Of a stretch of DNA of 64,000 nucleotides, positions 41,938 to 50,722 are shown piece by piece (position 1 is the stretch's first letter; each line of letters starts with the position of its first letter). A program made the position numbers and the translations under genes. This DNA is from Acidaminococcus sp. (lineage in GTDB: Bacteria; Bacillota; Negativicutes; Acidaminococcales; Acidaminococcaceae): assembly GCA_022482815.1 (NCBI GenBank), contig JAKVOM010000001.1, positions 1,364,001-1,428,000 on the forward strand, given 5' to 3'. Under the pieces are notes generated by a model. That model saw nothing but the letters and a program-made list of their open reading frames with translations, was not told the DNA's origin and ran no database searches.

Positions 41938-43344
41938 TTGCAGTTGCGAGTGCAAAAATGGCTGAATCGGGCGATTTTGACAGCCGTTTTGTGCGGATTG
42001 CCTTTTACTTCCGTACAAGCTGCTAAAATCAGTCAGATGCGCGGCGGTGTCAAAGATACGCGCGCCCGTATCGTCATGAATATCGATGAGCCGATTACAT
42101 ATAAGGCTGAAACTTCAGGAAAAAAATTAACGGTATTGTTTAATGGCAGCACGGATCGTACGCGCACCGTACGGCTGCGGGACAAACGGATTCGTCAAGC
42201 TGTGCTGGAGCCTGCAGGGAAGAAGAGCCGCCTGGTGATCACATTTCGGGTTCCTGTACCGGAATATAAAATTTTTCTGCTGAAGAAGCCACATAGAATT
42301 GTCATCGATTTTCCGAAATCAGGCAGTCAGTCCACTTCGGCTGGAAACGCTGTTCTCAAGGGAGTCTATTATAAAGAGGATTCTGTCAACATGGGAGCCG
42401 GTAATGTCAACACCTATGTCCTTACTGTCACGCCAAAGAGCGCATACCGTCTGGATTTTATTCCCGGATATGGGCATACCATCCAAAAGGGTACTCTGAC
42501 CAGGATTGCCCGCCGTTCCGGGGCCAAGGCCCTAATCAACGCATCCTATTTTGATAGTGATATCTGGGTCGTCGGCAATCTCAAAATCAAGAATAAATGG
42601 CTGGGAATGGAATCCACTCCGAGAACGGGACTTGTAATTCGCAAGAACGGAACGGTTACGATTCTTCCGAAACTTGCTTTTTCAGGGACTGTGACCCGGA
42701 AAGACGGTCAGTCCATGGAAATCAACGGACTTAACCGGATGCGGCTGGAAAATGAACTCATCTATTTTAATAACGGATATGATGATTCCACTGATACAAA
42801 TCAGTACGGAACCGAAGTGGCAGTCCGTAATGGCAAAGCCATCAACAAGGGCAAAGGGAATATGAAGATGTTCTGGAACATGGTGGTACTTTCCGGCAAC
42901 GGACCGGCGGCTTCCTTCTTAAATGGTATCAATATCAATGATCCCGTAAAGATTGTTACGACGCTGGGCAATGCTGAGGCAGATGCCGCACCTTCTGTCG
43001 GGACGGCAGGCCCGATGCTGGTCTATGACGGGGCCGTTCATGTCACAAGCGCAGAGGAAGAAATCGCATCTGATATTGCCTATGGAAGAGCACCGCGCAC
43101 AGGAGTCGGTGTGAAACGCGACGGGACAGTTCTTCTCGTGGTAGCAGATGGCCGCTCGAGTTCGAGTGCCGGTATGACGTTAAATGAATTTGCACGTTAT
43201 TTCGTAAGACTTGGGGCTGATCGGGCAATGAACTTTGACGGCGGAGGATCCAGTGAAATGGTCGTGAAAGGCATCGTCATGAATTCTCCTTCCGACGGCA
43301 AAGAAAGACCGGTGCGGGTCGCACTGGGCTTATTGCCAAAATAA
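41938..43344 (+). CDS. Exported phosphodiester glycosidase-like protein with N-terminal AMIN-like domain
   Basis: 468 aa. Start TTG 41938 with TAGGAG eight bases upstream; a signal peptide follows (cleavage near VQAAK). Residues 25-120 look like an AMIN-type beta domain (ARIVMNIDEPITYKAE, HRIVIDFP). Residues 130-468 carry NAGPA/phosphodiester glycosidase motifs: INASYFD, GPMLVYDG and AMNFDGGGSSEMVV near the end. Such proteins remove or hydrolyse glycosyl phosphodiesters, and AMIN-like domains bind envelope structures. A periplasmic wall or lipid-glycan role is inferred. Confidence 0.8.
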   Translation: MQLRVQKWLNRAILTAVLCGLPFTSVQAAKISQMRGGVKDTRARIVMNIDEPITYKAETSGKKLTVLFNGSTDRTRTVRLRDKRIRQAVLEPAGKKSRLVITFRVPVPEYKIFLLKKPHRIVIDFPKSGSQSTSAGNAVLKGVYYKEDSVNMGAGNVNTYVLTVTPKSAYRLDFIPGYGHTIQKGTLTRIARRSGAKALINASYFDSDIWVVGNLKIKNKWLGMESTPRTGLVIRKNGTVTILPKLAFSGTVTRKDGQSMEINGLNRMRLENELIYFNNGYDDSTDTNQYGTEVAVRNGKAINKGKGNMKMFWNMVVLSGNGPAASFLNGININDPVKIVTTLGNAEADAAPSVGTAGPMLVYDGAVHVTSAEEEIASDIAYGRAPRTGVGVKRDGTVLLVVADGRSSSSAGMTLNEFARYFVRLGADRAMNFDGGGSSEMVVKGIVMNSPSDGKERPVRVALGLLPK

Positions 43345-43349
43345 AAGAC

Positions 43350-43530
43350 GCAGGTCGCCGGCCGCTCATTCTGCAGCCCGCCTGTGGAAGCAAAATTGCT
43401 GACGCAATTTTACATCGACCATTTGATTGTGCAAGCCGGTTAAAAATATCATCACGACTGTACTAACTTCTAACCACTCACCACTAATCACTCTGACTGT
43501 TTTTTGCCGCTTGCATCACGTGCAAGCTTC
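43350..43530. repeat. Mosaic intergenic repeat, copy 2
   Basis: GCAGCCCGCCTGTGGAAGC followed by AAAATTG matches copy 1 (5340-5370) at most positions. A run of CTAACCACTCACCACTAATC words matches copy 3. No gene is seen in the gap. Confidence 0.5.
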
Positions 43531-43576
43531 GATATATAATAAACTAATAGGGAAATCATGGAGGAGGGAAATGACC

Positions 43577-43879
43577 ATGATGGAGAGAATTAGAAAATAT
43601 CATAAAAAAATTTGGGCGGGAGCCCTTTTAATTGCAGCCTTGGCGGTGGGAATTTGTTCGGCAGCCGGCAAAGCTCAGACAAGCAGTCTGTCCGGACAAG
43701 TTGTGTCAGTTGTTTCCGTGGGTACGACAGTATCTGAAGGAACTGTGCTCGTCTCCGTTAAGACACTGGCAGGCAGTGCTCCGGCCGCTCGTGCCAACTG
43801 CAGCGGTAAAGTTGTTTCCGTAAAGGTAACACCGGGCAGCCAGGTACAGGCTGGTCAAGTCGTAGCGGAAATTCAGTAA
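43577..43879 (+). CDS. Small exported protein with lipoyl/biotinyl-like barrel domain
   Basis: 100 aa. A short cytoplasmic start (MMERIRKYHKK), a hydrophobic signal or anchor (IWAGALLIAALAVGICSA) and a single-hybrid-type domain follow (LSGQVVSVVSVGTTVSEGTV, then GKVVSVKVTPGSQVQAGQVV). The lysine motif (MKM) used for lipoyl or biotin attachment is missing. It therefore resembles the barrel of HlyD-type adaptors rather than a carrier. Start chosen at 43577, eight bases after AGGAGGG. Possible partner of the adjacent S55 peptidase; function unknown. Confidence 0.65.
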   Translation: MMERIRKYHKKIWAGALLIAALAVGICSAAGKAQTSSLSGQVVSVVSVGTTVSEGTVLVSVKTLAGSAPAARANCSGKVVSVKVTPGSQVQAGQVVAEIQ

Positions 43880-43890
43880 GTTGAAGGTAA

Positions 43891-43929
43891 AAAAGGGCTG
43901 CAGCAGAGCTAATTTGTTGCAGCTCTTTG
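43891..43929 (+). terminator. Hairpin terminator after the lipoyl-fold gene
   Basis: AGGGCTGCAGCA and TGTTGCAGCTCT pair, followed by TTTGT. Confidence 0.6.
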
Positions 43930-43961
43930 TATGTTGTAAGGAATAACAGGAGGACAAGAAC

Positions 43962-45689
43962 GTGCGTTACTGGAAAAGGATCCTCATTATGGCCGCCGCA
44001 CTTGTTATGCTTGCTATGGCAGTATGCTCTGCGGCGATTCCGACGATTGCCGTAGAGGAATTGCAGGCCGGTATGAAAGGATACGGCAAAACTGTTTTTA
44101 AGGGGAACACCATTGAGACCTTTGATGTCGAAGTGTTGGGCGTGACCGGGTCGGAAACGGGCGGCTACAATATACTGATCAAGGCATCGGGAGACAATCT
44201 CGAAAAAAATGGCGGTATTTCCCAGGGCATGAGCGGCAGCCCCGTCTTTATCGATGGAAGGCTTGCCGGGGCCGTAGCTTATGGGCAGGCTTTTTCCGAT
44301 CCTAACTATTGCTTTTTGACACCGATCAATGAAATGCTGAAGATGCTTGATGAAACAGATCCGCGCCCTTCCGTATTTCTGCCAAAGAGTACGCCGCTGA
44401 TGGTCAGCGGGTTTTCGGCGGATGGTCTGGCCCATCTGAACGAGCGTCTGGCCCCGTTTGGTCTGACGTCATATGCGGTACCGACGGGTACCCAGAACCT
44501 GGACCAGACAACACTGGAACCGGGCAGCTCCGTCGGTGTTTCGCTGGTGCGCGGGGATATGACAATCGGTGCCATCGGAACCGTGACATGGACCGATGAT
44601 GAAGGTCATGTCCTGGCGTTCGGGCATCCGTTCCTGCAGCATGGTACGTCCGACTATTTTATGACAAATGCCTGGATTTACGCGGCAGTCCCGAATATTC
44701 AGAGTGCATTCAAAGTAGGCTCCCTGGGAGCTACGATTGGCAGAATCTGTGAAGATCGGCTGACCGGTGTGGCCGGTATCGAGGGCGAAAATGCTAAAAT
44801 CATCCCCATGTACGTTTCGGCTACGGATAATGACCGGGGCATTCATAAATCGACCAATGTGCAGCTTGTGACGGATGAAGATCTGGTGCCGACCCTTGTG
44901 GACGGCGTCGCTTATAATGCCGTCAGCATTGCTAAGGACAGAAAGGGAGGCGGCACCAGCCGCGTCCGCTTTACAGTCACTGCACAGGGCGAAAAGCAGG
45001 GGCCAATCCGTCTGCGCCGTGAAAACATGTTCTACAGCAGCAAGGATATCGGCAAAGTAACGAATTCGGAATTGAATCTGGCCATGGATATGCTGATGAA
45101 TAATCGGTTTGATACGGTCAAAATTTTTGATATCAATGTCGATGTGGAAACCTCTTCCAATTGTCAGGTTGCCGAACTGGTCGGTGCTTCTATTCCGCGA
45201 AAAGCGGTAGTACAGGGCGGTGATCTGCCAATCAAGCTGACTTTCAAGCCCTATCGTTCAGACGAGATTACGCGCATCATTCACTTTAAAGTGCCGGATA
45301 AACAACCGCCCGGAAAGATGCGTCTCATTGTCCGCAGCGGCAATGCGACCAAGTGGATTCAGAGTGCGATTTCCAAGCAGAATAAGGGATCCGGCTCGGA
45401 TAACGGGGGAAATTCGGATCTGCAGGATGAAGAAGAAAGTATGAGTACGGGTTCCCAAAAAGAACTCAAGGATTTTCTTGACGATTTCAATGCGATGGAC
45501 GCCAACAACGAAATTGTTGTGGATTTGGCCCAGGATATTGACTCAATGTCAAGGGATGGTCTCAATTCAAAGAGCCTTGCAGCCGGTCTTTCTTCTCTTT
45601 TGAAGGGCAGTGCCAACAAACAAAAATATACGATGGACTTTATCATTTCCGGTGAAACCAGTATCACGGCAAATGTAAAAGCAAAGTAA
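43962..45689 (+). CDS. SpoIVB-type (S55) serine peptidase domain protein
   Basis: 575 aa, GTG start after AGGAGG. A signal peptide ends near CSAAIP. GGISQGMSGSPVFIDGRLAG holds the catalytic Ser and HVLAFGHPFLQHG the conserved S55 core. The N-terminal PDZ-like segment of Bacillus SpoIVB is not obvious. The C-terminal 200 residues form a different beta-rich region and a low-complexity Gly/Ser/Asn linker near 480-500. In sporulators SpoIVB cuts SpoIVFA. Here the context is envelope genes, so a periplasmic signalling or processing role is inferred. Confidence 0.82.
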   Translation: MRYWKRILIMAAALVMLAMAVCSAAIPTIAVEELQAGMKGYGKTVFKGNTIETFDVEVLGVTGSETGGYNILIKASGDNLEKNGGISQGMSGSPVFIDGRLAGAVAYGQAFSDPNYCFLTPINEMLKMLDETDPRPSVFLPKSTPLMVSGFSADGLAHLNERLAPFGLTSYAVPTGTQNLDQTTLEPGSSVGVSLVRGDMTIGAIGTVTWTDDEGHVLAFGHPFLQHGTSDYFMTNAWIYAAVPNIQSAFKVGSLGATIGRICEDRLTGVAGIEGENAKIIPMYVSATDNDRGIHKSTNVQLVTDEDLVPTLVDGVAYNAVSIAKDRKGGGTSRVRFTVTAQGEKQGPIRLRRENMFYSSKDIGKVTNSELNLAMDMLMNNRFDTVKIFDINVDVETSSNCQVAELVGASIPRKAVVQGGDLPIKLTFKPYRSDEITRIIHFKVPDKQPPGKMRLIVRSGNATKWIQSAISKQNKGSGSDNGGNSDLQDEEESMSTGSQKELKDFLDDFNAMDANNEIVVDLAQDIDSMSRDGLNSKSLAAGLSSLLKGSANKQKYTMDFIISGETSITANVKAK

Positions 45690-45691
45690 AT

Positions 45692-45743
45692 AAAAATGAG
45701 CTATGAAACAACGAATAATTGTTGTCTCATAGCTCATTTTTCG
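45692..45743 (+). terminator. Strong terminator after the S55 peptidase gene
   Basis: AAAATGAGCTATGA-ACAAC pairs with GTTGT-TCATAGCTCATTTT, then TTCG. One bulge in a stem of about 19 bp. Confidence 0.9.
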
Positions 45744-45965
45744 CATTCCGTCGTCCTCCGTCCGCATCCCTCTGCCGAAGGCCAACGAACTGCCAGATGC
45801 AATTTATCTCAAGAATTCCGTTAAGAAAAATGCCCGCACTAGCGTACTAACCACCACTCACTAACCACCAACCACTCTTGGCTGTTGGCCGGCCAAATGC
45901 CATATGCGATTTTGCTGCTAACAGCAGCTGCCTGCAATCTGCTAACGGCTAGTTGTTGCTCTTCT
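45738..45965. repeat. Mosaic intergenic repeat, copy 3
   Basis: It starts TTTTTCGCATTCCG straight after a terminator, as in copy 1, then CTCCGTCCGCA, GATGCAATTT, a CTAACCACCACTCACTAACC run and AATGCCATATGC. The 45744-46185 gap has no gene. It also carries a TATAAT at 46086-46091 without a clear -35 that may serve mlaE. Confidence 0.55.
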
Positions 45966-46185
45966 TCATGAAATATTCCTTTTTCTGATGTACAATTCCC
46001 TATGTGCTGGGGCTGATTGTACTGCTAACTGAATGTTTTTGAATTGATTTTAGCAAGATTTCAAGAAAATTTCACCAAAATGCGGTATAATAGCAAACAT
46101 AAGTACTTATGGAAGCGGAATCTGGCCTTACGATATGTTTTATTTAGTGGATATTCTTTCCGCGTCCATTAAAAGGAGTCATGCT

Positions 46186-46968
46186 ATGAGTTTGAATCAG
46201 CTCTGCCGCTGGATGGGGAAAAGGGTCAATTATGCCTGTGTTTCTACCGGCCGCATTATGAACTTGTTCCTGGATACGTGTTCCGTGGCAGCACGGGCGA
46301 ATCCTCGGGAAATTTTGCGCCAGATGTCAAAACTGGGCGCTGATTCTCTGCCCATTGTCAGTATGACGAGTATGTGTACCGGAATGGTACTTTCCGTACA
46401 GACTGCCAAGGAGTTTGTCCGCTTTGGTGCAGCCGATTCGGTAGGCGGTATCGTAGCGATTGCCATGGGACGCGAACTGGCCCCGATTCTGGCCGGTGTT
46501 GTCGTGGCCGGGCGTATCGGAGCTGCTATCGCGGCTGAAATCGGTACGATGAAGGTGACGGAACAAATTGACGCGCTGCGCGTCATGGCGACAAGTCCGA
46601 CTCAGTATCTTGTAGCACCGCGCTTCATTGCAATTGTACTGATGATGCCGATTCTGGTCATTTACGCCAACCTGGTCGGAGATATTGGCGGCGGCCTCGT
46701 GGCGATGAACTACGCAGGTATCGGTTCTCATATGTTTATAGAATCTATCCGCGGTTTCATTGAGGCATGGGATATTATCGGCGGCCTGATTAAGGGAGCC
46801 GTTTTCGGCGCTATTATTGCCATTATCGGCTGTCATAAAGGACTCAACGCCCAGCAGGGTGCCGAAGGTGTAGGTAAGGCAACAACGGCGTCCGTGGTGC
46901 TTTCCATTATTTTGATTTTTATTTTTAACTATTTCTTGTCCGTAATTTTGTATGTAAATGGAGGCTGA
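46186..46968 (+). CDS. mlaE: MlaE-family ABC permease (phospholipid transport)
   Basis: 260 aa, five to six membrane helices. Motifs include TSMCTGMVLSVQTAKEFVRF, GRELAPILAGVVVAGRIGAA and IAAEIGTMKVTEQIDALRVM, typical of MlaE. Start at 46186 with AAGGAG eight bases before. It forms the inner-membrane core for MlaF and MlaD. Gene order mlaE-mlaF-mlaD without mlaA, mlaB or mlaC matches the minimal diderm-Firmicute system described in Veillonella. Confidence 0.93.
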   Translation: MSLNQLCRWMGKRVNYACVSTGRIMNLFLDTCSVAARANPREILRQMSKLGADSLPIVSMTSMCTGMVLSVQTAKEFVRFGAADSVGGIVAIAMGRELAPILAGVVVAGRIGAAIAAEIGTMKVTEQIDALRVMATSPTQYLVAPRFIAIVLMMPILVIYANLVGDIGGGLVAMNYAGIGSHMFIESIRGFIEAWDIIGGLIKGAVFGAIIAIIGCHKGLNAQQGAEGVGKATTASVVLSIILIFIFNYFLSVILYVNGG

Positions 46969-46969
46969 C

Positions 46970-47731
46970 ATGGCAGATCCTGTGATTGAATTCAAGGAAG
47001 TTGACATGAGATTCGGCCCCAAGATTATTCTTGACCACGTCAGTTTTTCCGTGAATCCCGGCGAAACGGTTGCGATTATCGGTCCCAGCGGTACGGGCAA
47101 AAGTACGACACTGAAACTCATTATCGGGCTTTTGAAGCCGCAGGGCGGAGACGTAATCATTGAGGGTCAGAAGGTCAACGACTTTAACGAAAAGCAGTGG
47201 AATGAACTGCGCCGGCACATGGGTATGGTCTTTCAGTATTCGGCACTGTTTGATTTCCTTGATGTAGAAGAAAACGTGGCCTTCGGGCTGCGTCAGCATA
47301 CAAATATGAGCGATGATATGATTCGCCTGCGTGTAAGGAAACTGCTTTCCCAGGTAGGGATGGAAGGCAGTGAGAGACTGTATCCTGCGGAACTTTCCGG
47401 CGGTATGAAGAAACGGGTCGGACTGGCAAGGGCACTTGCCCTTGATCCGGACATTATCTTGTATGATGAACCGACGGCAGGCCTTGATCCCATCATGGCT
47501 TCCAATATCAGTCAATTGATTCTGGATACTAAAAAAGAACGCGGCATTGCTTCTATTCTTGTTACCCACGACATGGCTTCGGCCTTTCTTTGTGCTGACA
47601 GGATCTTGCTCCTGAACGAGGGGAAAATCGTGTTCAGCGGCAGCGTAGAAGAAGCAAAACATACAAAACAACCGCTCGTCAGAGCGTTTATCCGCAGTGA
47701 CCTTTTTGAAGATCAACCGGCGAAAGGATGA
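46970..47731 (+). CDS. mlaF: MlaF-family ABC ATPase
   Basis: 253 aa. Walker A GPSGTGKSTTLKL, signature LSGGMKKRVGLARALA, Walker B IILYDEPTAGLD and switch LVTHDM. The start at 46970 has GGAGG just upstream, overlapping the end of mlaE. Energises lipid transfer by the MlaE-MlaD complex. Confidence 0.95.
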   Translation: MADPVIEFKEVDMRFGPKIILDHVSFSVNPGETVAIIGPSGTGKSTTLKLIIGLLKPQGGDVIIEGQKVNDFNEKQWNELRRHMGMVFQYSALFDFLDVEENVAFGLRQHTNMSDDMIRLRVRKLLSQVGMEGSERLYPAELSGGMKKRVGLARALALDPDIILYDEPTAGLDPIMASNISQLILDTKKERGIASILVTHDMASAFLCADRILLLNEGKIVFSGSVEEAKHTKQPLVRAFIRSDLFEDQPAKG

Positions 47732-47742
47732 GGGAGTATAAG

Positions 47743-48996
47743 ATGAAAGCAGATGAAGCAAAAGTAGGTGCGGTGACATTAGGCGGTTTTGTCATTCTGG
47801 CACTGATGCTGACGTTTCTTGGAATATTTAGTTTCACAAAGGGAAGCTATACGCTGAATGTAATATTTGATAATGTCAATGGCCTCAAAACGGGCAATGA
47901 AGTTCGTTTTGCCGGTGTGCCGATTGGAAAGGTCTCTGATATTCTTGTGGACGGTTCCAAGGTCAAAGTCATTATGAAAATTGACGAGAAGCAAAAGGTG
48001 CCTCGTAATTCCCAGTTTGGTATCGGGATGGACGGCGTCATGGGTACGAAGTTTGTAACGATTTCGCCTCCTGAGATTGCCACGGGCATCAGCTTCCGCG
48101 ATGGTGAGACCATCACGGGACAATCCACTTCCGACGTGGATAAAATGATGCAGACCACAGAAAAAGTCATGGAAAAGCTGGGTGATGTCGCCGATGCTTT
48201 CAGCAATGTGTTCGGGGACAAGGATGTACAGCTTGCGATGCGGCAGGGATTCATCCAGACCGGTGAAGTGACAAAGAACCTGAATGCATTCACGAAGGCA
48301 CTTGCCCAGATGGCTCAGGATAACCAGGGCGATATCAAGACCATGGTCAGCCAGATGAAGGACATGACGGTGCATATGAACAGCATCGTAACCCAGGCTG
48401 ATGCCAATGGAGCTACCGGCCAGAACGTAGCAGCCATGGCTGCGAATATGAAGGACGCCAGCGAGAAAATCAAAAATACGGCTGAATCTCTTCAGAACGT
48501 CGTAACCGATGCTTCTGTTCAAAAAGATTTGAAAGATACGATCCACAACGCGGCAGAGACGAGTGACAAGGCCAATCGGATCATGGGTGCCTTCACCGAC
48601 GCAAAGCTGCGCACGGATATCATGTATAACGATAAGGAAAGCAAGTGGCGCGCTGACGTAGGGGCCGAGATGCCGCTGCGCAACGATGATTTTATTTACT
48701 TGGGCATTTCCGATGTCGGCGATGATGACGATCTGGATCTGAGTTATAACAAACGACTGAGCCATTCCCTCTGGGGACGTGTCGGTGTCATTGAAGGCGA
48801 CTTCGGCGTTGGTGCTGATTGGTGGGTTTCTCCTAAGGTGAAACTCTTTACGGATTATTATGATTTCAATGACGGTAAACTGAAAGTAGGTGCGGAGTGG
48901 GCATTCAGTCCCAAAATTTCCCTGATTGGGGAAAGCATGGACGTGCTGGATGATGCTTCCAACCATACTTACGTTGGTTTACGGGCACGTTTCTAA
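47743..48996 (+). CDS. mlaD: MlaD-type MCE protein with C-terminal outer-membrane barrel
   Basis: 417 aa. An N-terminal membrane helix (VGAVTLGGFVILALMLTFLG) leads into the MCE domain (residues about 33-110: NGLKTGNEVRFAGVPIGKVS, FVTISPPE). A long helical segment (about 125-290) follows. The last 115 residues have alternating beta strands (LWGRVGVIEGDFGVGADWWV, KVKLFTDYYDFNDGKLKVGA) ending in a terminal Phe (GLRARF), like an outer-membrane barrel. This MCE-plus-barrel layout could span the whole envelope, as reported for Veillonella MlaD. Confidence 0.9.
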   Translation: MKADEAKVGAVTLGGFVILALMLTFLGIFSFTKGSYTLNVIFDNVNGLKTGNEVRFAGVPIGKVSDILVDGSKVKVIMKIDEKQKVPRNSQFGIGMDGVMGTKFVTISPPEIATGISFRDGETITGQSTSDVDKMMQTTEKVMEKLGDVADAFSNVFGDKDVQLAMRQGFIQTGEVTKNLNAFTKALAQMAQDNQGDIKTMVSQMKDMTVHMNSIVTQADANGATGQNVAAMAANMKDASEKIKNTAESLQNVVTDASVQKDLKDTIHNAAETSDKANRIMGAFTDAKLRTDIMYNDKESKWRADVGAEMPLRNDDFIYLGISDVGDDDDLDLSYNKRLSHSLWGRVGVIEGDFGVGADWWVSPKVKLFTDYYDFNDGKLKVGAEWAFSPKISLIGESMDVLDDASNHTYVGLRARF

Positions 48997-49019
48997 ATTT
49001 AAATTCTGTGTGAGTTTGG

Positions 49020-49048
49020 TTGACTTTAGCATGTTGAATGTTTATAAT
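49020..49048 (+). promoter_or_regulatory. Sigma-70 promoter of the TolC-family gene
   Basis: TTGACT, exactly 17 bases, TATAAT. About 45 bases upstream of the start codon. Confidence 0.8.
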
Positions 49049-49094
49049 GATTTATACTGACTAAGCAGTCAGATTCATAGGAGGGTATAAAACC

Positions 49095-50414
49095 GTGAAG
49101 TGGATTCCTAAGAAAAAGACGATTTTGAGCACGCTTGTGTTAAGTGCATTAACGTTAAATGCGGTATGGGCAGCTACTCCGAATACCGTAAGTTTGGATC
49201 TCAATAAAGCAGTCCGGATGGCGTTGGAAAATAACTCCGATGTCAAGATTTCCGGACGCGAACTGGAAGCCGCAGAGGCTGAAGTGGATCAGGCCAAGGG
49301 CGCTCGCTGGGGCACGATCGATTTTGCTCACAGCACGGGCCGGAATATGACCTACCGCGAGCTGGGAGGTGCTTCCTACAGGTCTCCGGTGAGCAAGAAC
49401 TCCAGCATTAACACCGTAAGCATCCAGGTACCTATCTATACCGGCGGGCAGCTCGAAGGTCAGATTGAACGGGCTGAACGGAATCTGGATTACTACAAAT
49501 ACGGGATGAGCAGTTCTTATCAGACGGCTCGTTATAATGCAGTCAAGGGCTATTATGACGTCCTGGAAGCTGCGAATACAGTTCAGCTTGATAAGGAAAC
49601 CGTGGACCGTCTCGCTGAGCACTTAAAGAATACAGAAGCACAATTCAATGTAGGTGTTTCTGCAAAAGTAGATGTGCTGCGTTCCCAGGTGGAACTGGTA
49701 GATGCACAGCAGACGCTGACCCAGGATCAGAACAGCTACGAGGTAGCCGTTGCAACCTTGAATAATGTCATCGGACTGCCGACGGAAACCCGTCTTAACT
49801 TGAGCCAGGGTCTTGAATACAAGCCTAATGATTATACATTGGATAACTGCCTGACGTATGCAATGATGAATCGTCCGGAAATCCATCAGGCTGAAGCTTC
49901 CGTGAAGATGGCTGAAGCTGACCAGAAGATTGCAAACGGTGCTACGCTGCCGAGCATTTACTTTGATGCTGATAACCGGTGGGGCGATGATCACTTCCCC
50001 GGGAAAGATAAGTACGACTGGTCCATTGGAGTCACGTTGAACTTCAATATCTGGGACTACGGCGTGAATGCGGCTAAGATTCGCGAAGCCAAGGCCAACG
50101 TTGAAAAGGCTCAGGAAAGCTATCGCCAGATTTCCGATCAGGTGAGACTGGCTGTTCGTACGAACTACCTCAGCATGCGCGAAGCTGAAAAGCGCATCAA
50201 GACAACGGAAGTTGCTGTTGCGGAAGCTGAAGAAGATTACCGTATCGCTCAGCTCCGTTATCAGGCCGGCGTGGGCACGAACACCGACGTTATCGATGCT
50301 TCGGTTGCCCTGACTACCGCAAAGAACAACTACATTACAGCTCTCTATGACTACAATACCTCCTGGGCACTGCTTGAACAGTCCATGGGTGTTCCGACGG
50401 ACATGGAAGAGTAA
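49095..50414 (+). CDS. tolC: TolC-family outer-membrane efflux protein
   Basis: 439 aa. Signal peptide (STLVLSALTLNAVWA), then a duplicated helical and beta architecture (DLNKAVRMALENNSDVKISG; NCLTYAMMNRPEIHQAEASV). The C-terminal half has LRYQAGVGTNTDVIDASVAL, the second-repeat signature. Trimeric channel-tunnel used by efflux pumps and type I secretion. Own promoter and terminator; no pump genes adjacent. Confidence 0.92.
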   Translation: MKWIPKKKTILSTLVLSALTLNAVWAATPNTVSLDLNKAVRMALENNSDVKISGRELEAAEAEVDQAKGARWGTIDFAHSTGRNMTYRELGGASYRSPVSKNSSINTVSIQVPIYTGGQLEGQIERAERNLDYYKYGMSSSYQTARYNAVKGYYDVLEAANTVQLDKETVDRLAEHLKNTEAQFNVGVSAKVDVLRSQVELVDAQQTLTQDQNSYEVAVATLNNVIGLPTETRLNLSQGLEYKPNDYTLDNCLTYAMMNRPEIHQAEASVKMAEADQKIANGATLPSIYFDADNRWGDDHFPGKDKYDWSIGVTLNFNIWDYGVNAAKIREAKANVEKAQESYRQISDQVRLAVRTNYLSMREAEKRIKTTEVAVAEAEEDYRIAQLRYQAGVGTNTDVIDASVALTTAKNNYITALYDYNTSWALLEQSMGVPTDMEE

Positions 50415-50426
50415 TAAAAAGAATTC

Positions 50427-50461
50427 GAGCATATCGACTTTGTGTCGATATGCTCTTTTTT
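50427..50461 (+). terminator. Terminator after tolC
   Basis: GAGCATATCGAC ttTgt GTCGATATGCTC followed by six T. Confidence 0.9.
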
Positions 50462-50722
50462 GTGTGGCAAACCGGGAGGCTGCCATCCTACCCTTTATGA
50501 ATGATTTCTTTCATTGTTTCTTCATTTTTATGCGTTATTCTGTTATAAAAAAGTATAATCATAAAAAACCGGCACGGTTTACATTTTCTTTATCTTTGTG
50601 AAAAAATCGTGTTTTACTGTATTTTTATTTTTTAATTGCTCTGAGTCTGATATACTATGATTAATTGATTGGAAGTTGTTTAAACCAAAAAATCAGTGTT
50701 TCCACGAATGGGGAGGACACAG

